Shown: positions 62,349 to 64,000 of the stretch, piece after piece
Numbering within the stretch: the first letter of the stretch is position 1
How the letters are laid out: every line of letters begins with the position of its first letter
DNA from: Enterobacter mori LMG 25706
GTDB taxonomy: Bacteria; Pseudomonadota; Gammaproteobacteria; Enterobacterales; Enterobacteriaceae
NCBI RefSeq assembly: GCF_000211415.1
Contig: NZ_GL890780.1
Span: forward strand, 113,814 to 177,813
Length of the DNA stretch: 64,000 nucleotides
Direction: 5' to 3'
Position numbers and translations under genes: made by a program
Notes under the pieces: model-generated
Database searches by the model: none
What the model was told of the DNA's origin: nothing
What the model saw: the letters and a program-made list of their open reading frames with translations, nothing else

Positions 62349-63112
62349 CGGATACGCGCCTCATCCACAACGCTGTTCAGGTTCGCCACAATCTCGTTGA
62401 GGCGCGGATCGTTTTCCGCCTCCAGCCAGCGCGCCACCTGATGGTCGCCCTGGCTCAGCAGGCGCAGATAATCGTCGGCAATCTGACGCCCGTAACGGTA
62501 GCCAGCCAGCCTGCGCGCCGTGCGGTCCACTTTCACCCGCAGCGGCTGCACCATGTCCGGGTGCAGGATGGCCGCAGGTTGGTTGTCCAGCTCGCCCGGC
62601 TCACGGGCGTGGATTTTTTGCTCCAGCAGGCCGAGCGCCATGGCAAATCCGTACAGCGTCGCGGCGGGCGTTGGCGGACAGCCCGGAATGTAGACGTCAA
62701 CCGGCACGATTTTGTCGGTGCCGCCCCAGACGCAGTAAAGGTCGTGGAAGATGCCGCCGCTGTTGCCGCAGGCCCCGTAGGATATGCAGATTTTCGGGTC
62801 CGGCGCGGACTGCCAGGCGCGCAGCGCGGGGGAGCGCATGGCGCGGGTGACGGCCCCGGTAAACAGCAGAATGTCCGCATGACGCGGAGACGGCACCACT
62901 TTGATGCCGAAGCGCTCGGCGTCAAACAGCGGTGACAGGGTGGCGAAGATCTCAATCTCGCAGCCGTTGCAGCCGCCGCAATCCACGCGGTAGACGTAGG
63001 CCGAGCGTTTGATTTTTTTTAGCAGCGACGCCTTCATGCTGGCGATGGATTCGTCCACCGTCATCGGCACCGGAATGCCGTTTGCGTCGCGCGGGCCGAG
63101 TAAATTGTCCAT
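62345..63112 (-). CDS. hycG: hydrogenase 3 small subunit HycG
   Basis: A 255-residue NuoB-like iron-sulfur subunit. The proximal cluster ligands are in [10 protein letters not shown] at about 46-55, with further Cys in YGACGNSGG and PGCPPTPAA. It passes electrons between HycB/HycF and the nickel site of HycE at the membrane inner face. Confidence 0.96.
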   Translation of the reverse strand: MDNLLGPRDANGIPVPMTVDESIASMKASLLKKIKRSAYVYRVDCGGCNGCEIEIFATLSPLFDAERFGIKVVPSPRHADILLFTGAVTRAMRSPALRAWQSAPDPKICISYGACGNSGGIFHDLYCVWGGTDKIVPVDVYIPGCPPTPAATLYGFAMALGLLEQKIHAREPGELDNQPAAILHPDMVQPLRVKVDRTARRLAGYRYGRQIADDYLRLLSQGDHQVARWLEAENDPRLNEIVANLNSVVDEARIR

Positions 63113-63654
63113 CAGCTGGCCTCTCTCATATGGCGGGTGATATCAATGCGGTCGGACGGCAGCAGGCACTTCTGACGCTTGCACTCCGGGCAGGTTTCAA
63201 AGCTTTCACGATGATGCTCCGCGCGGGCATCGCCGTTGTGCTGCAACAGCGCGATGGCGTAGTCGATCTCTTTCTGCACGGCGAACGGGCGTCTACAGAC
63301 GCGGCAGCTGCACAGATCAAAGCGCGACTGCTGGAGGAAATCCTCTTTCTTCCACACCGCCAGCTCGAATTCCTGCGACAGGCGAATGGCCACCGTCGGG
63401 CAGACCTCCTCGCAGCGGCCGCAGAAGATGCAGCGCCCGAGGTTAAACTGCCAGGCCAACTCGCCGGTTTTGAGATCCGTTTCCACCGTCAGGGCATTCG
63501 ACGGACAGGCGTTGACGCAGGCCGCGCAGCCGATGCACTGCTGCGGATTGTGCTCCGGCTTGCCGCGAAAGTTTTTATCCACCGGCATCGGCTCCAGCGG
63601 ATAACGGCTGGTCTGCGTGCCGGTTTTGATCACTTTTTTGATAAAGGTAAACAT
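63112..63654 (-). CDS. hycF: formate hydrogenlyase iron-sulfur subunit HycF
   Basis: A 180-residue NuoI-like protein with two 4Fe-4S motifs, [12 protein letters not shown] and [12 protein letters not shown], at about 40-90. A C-terminal CXXC pair (CSCRVC and CPECKRQKC) may bind zinc or a further cluster. It overlaps hycG by one base. Confidence 0.95.
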   Translation of the reverse strand: MFTFIKKVIKTGTQTSRYPLEPMPVDKNFRGKPEHNPQQCIGCAACVNACPSNALTVETDLKTGELAWQFNLGRCIFCGRCEEVCPTVAIRLSQEFELAVWKKEDFLQQSRFDLCSCRVCRRPFAVQKEIDYAIALLQHNGDARAEHHRESFETCPECKRQKCLLPSDRIDITRHMREAS

Positions 63655-63663
63655 GACGAGTCC

Positions 63664-64000
63664 TTATTTCAGCGGCGAGTTTTTACGCTCAATGCTGTAG
63701 CGCTCAAGCTCTTTGTACGGCACCACCTGGCTTTTCTTCTTGCGCACGTCCACGACGGTCATGCGGTCGGTGCAGGAGTAGCACGGGTCGAGGCTGCCGA
63801 TGATCAGCGGCGCATCGGAAACCGTGTTGCCGCGCAGCATGTAGCGCAGGGTTGGCCAGTTGGCGTAGGTGGCCGCGCGGCAGCGCCAGCGGTAGAGCTT
63901 CTGGTTGTCGCCGGTCATGCTCCAGTGAATGTCGTCCCCGCGCGGCGCTTCGGCAAAGCCGAGGGCAAAGCGGTTCGGGATGTAGGTAAAGCCCTCCACG
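63664..64000 (-). CDS. hycE: hydrogenase 3 large subunit HycE, C-terminal part
   Basis: The last 112 codons or so of the large subunit; the rest lies beyond the window. DPCYSCTDR holds the C-terminal nickel ligands, and the following 32 residues starting MTVVDVRKKKS form the tail removed by HycI. The processing site (Arg before Met) is intact. Confidence 0.95.
   Translation of the reverse strand, partial: VEGFTYIPNRFALGFAEAPRGDDIHWSMTGDNQKLYRWRCRAATYANWPTLRYMLRGNTVSDAPLIIGSLDPCYSCTDRMTVVDVRKKKSQVVPYKELERYSIERKNSPLK

Overview
The window comes from an enterobacterial chromosome, most likely Enterobacter or a close relative (inference). The backbone gene order is the one known from E. coli: yqaE-ygaV-ygaP-stpA-alaE-ygaC-ygaM-nrdHIEF-proVWX-ygaY-emrRAB-luxS-micA-gshA-yqaA-yqaB-argQZYV/serV-csrA-alaS-recX-recA-pncC-mltB-srlAEBDMR-gutQ-norR-norVW-hypF-hydN-ascG-ascFB-hycIHGFE. 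Many proteins are clearly diverged from E. coli, and intergenic repeats of two families are scattered between the genes.

Positions 1-9144 hold an accessory catabolic island. Six genes on the minus strand form a tight unit: an ankyrin-repeat protein, an FdrA/AllF-like protein, a DUF1116 (AllG-like) protein, an NCS2-type permease, a carbamate kinase and a Tat-exported CodA-like amidohydrolase. A divergent AllS-like LysR regulator lies beside them. Together they look like a ureide or hydantoin-type pathway that ends in carbamoyl phosphate and ATP, parallel to the allantoin/oxamate route but without an AllH (DUF2877) partner. The substrate cannot be read from the sequence.

The central backbone (9.1-37.8 kb) carries redox and sulfur sensing (ygaV/ygaP), nucleoid protein StpA, alanine export, the class Ib ribonucleotide reductase, glycine betaine uptake, the EmrRAB drug pump, quorum-signal synthase LuxS with the sRNA MicA, glutathione synthesis, a tRNA operon (four tRNA-Arg-ACG, one tRNA-Ser-GCT), CsrA, AlaS and the RecA/RecX pair with a clear SOS box. 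Two accessory inserts interrupt it: a second LeuA-type synthase with an AraC regulator (25.6-28.1 kb), and a zinc-type ABC transporter behind a Zur-like box and an overlapping 35-codon membrane ORF (37.9-40.5 kb).

The last third carries sorbitol use (srl), nitric oxide detoxification (norR/norVW with three NorR sites and a sigma-54 promoter), and a hydrogenase/formate hydrogenlyase region (hypF, hydN, hycI-E). A NixA-type nickel permease begins one base after the hypF stop, and the asc beta-glucoside genes lie inside this region. Between norW and hypF sit an undescribed 52-codon ORF and an SgrR-family regulator gene broken by a tight cluster of small indels. Two genes, the island permease and hycI, take their C-termini from an intergenic repeat.
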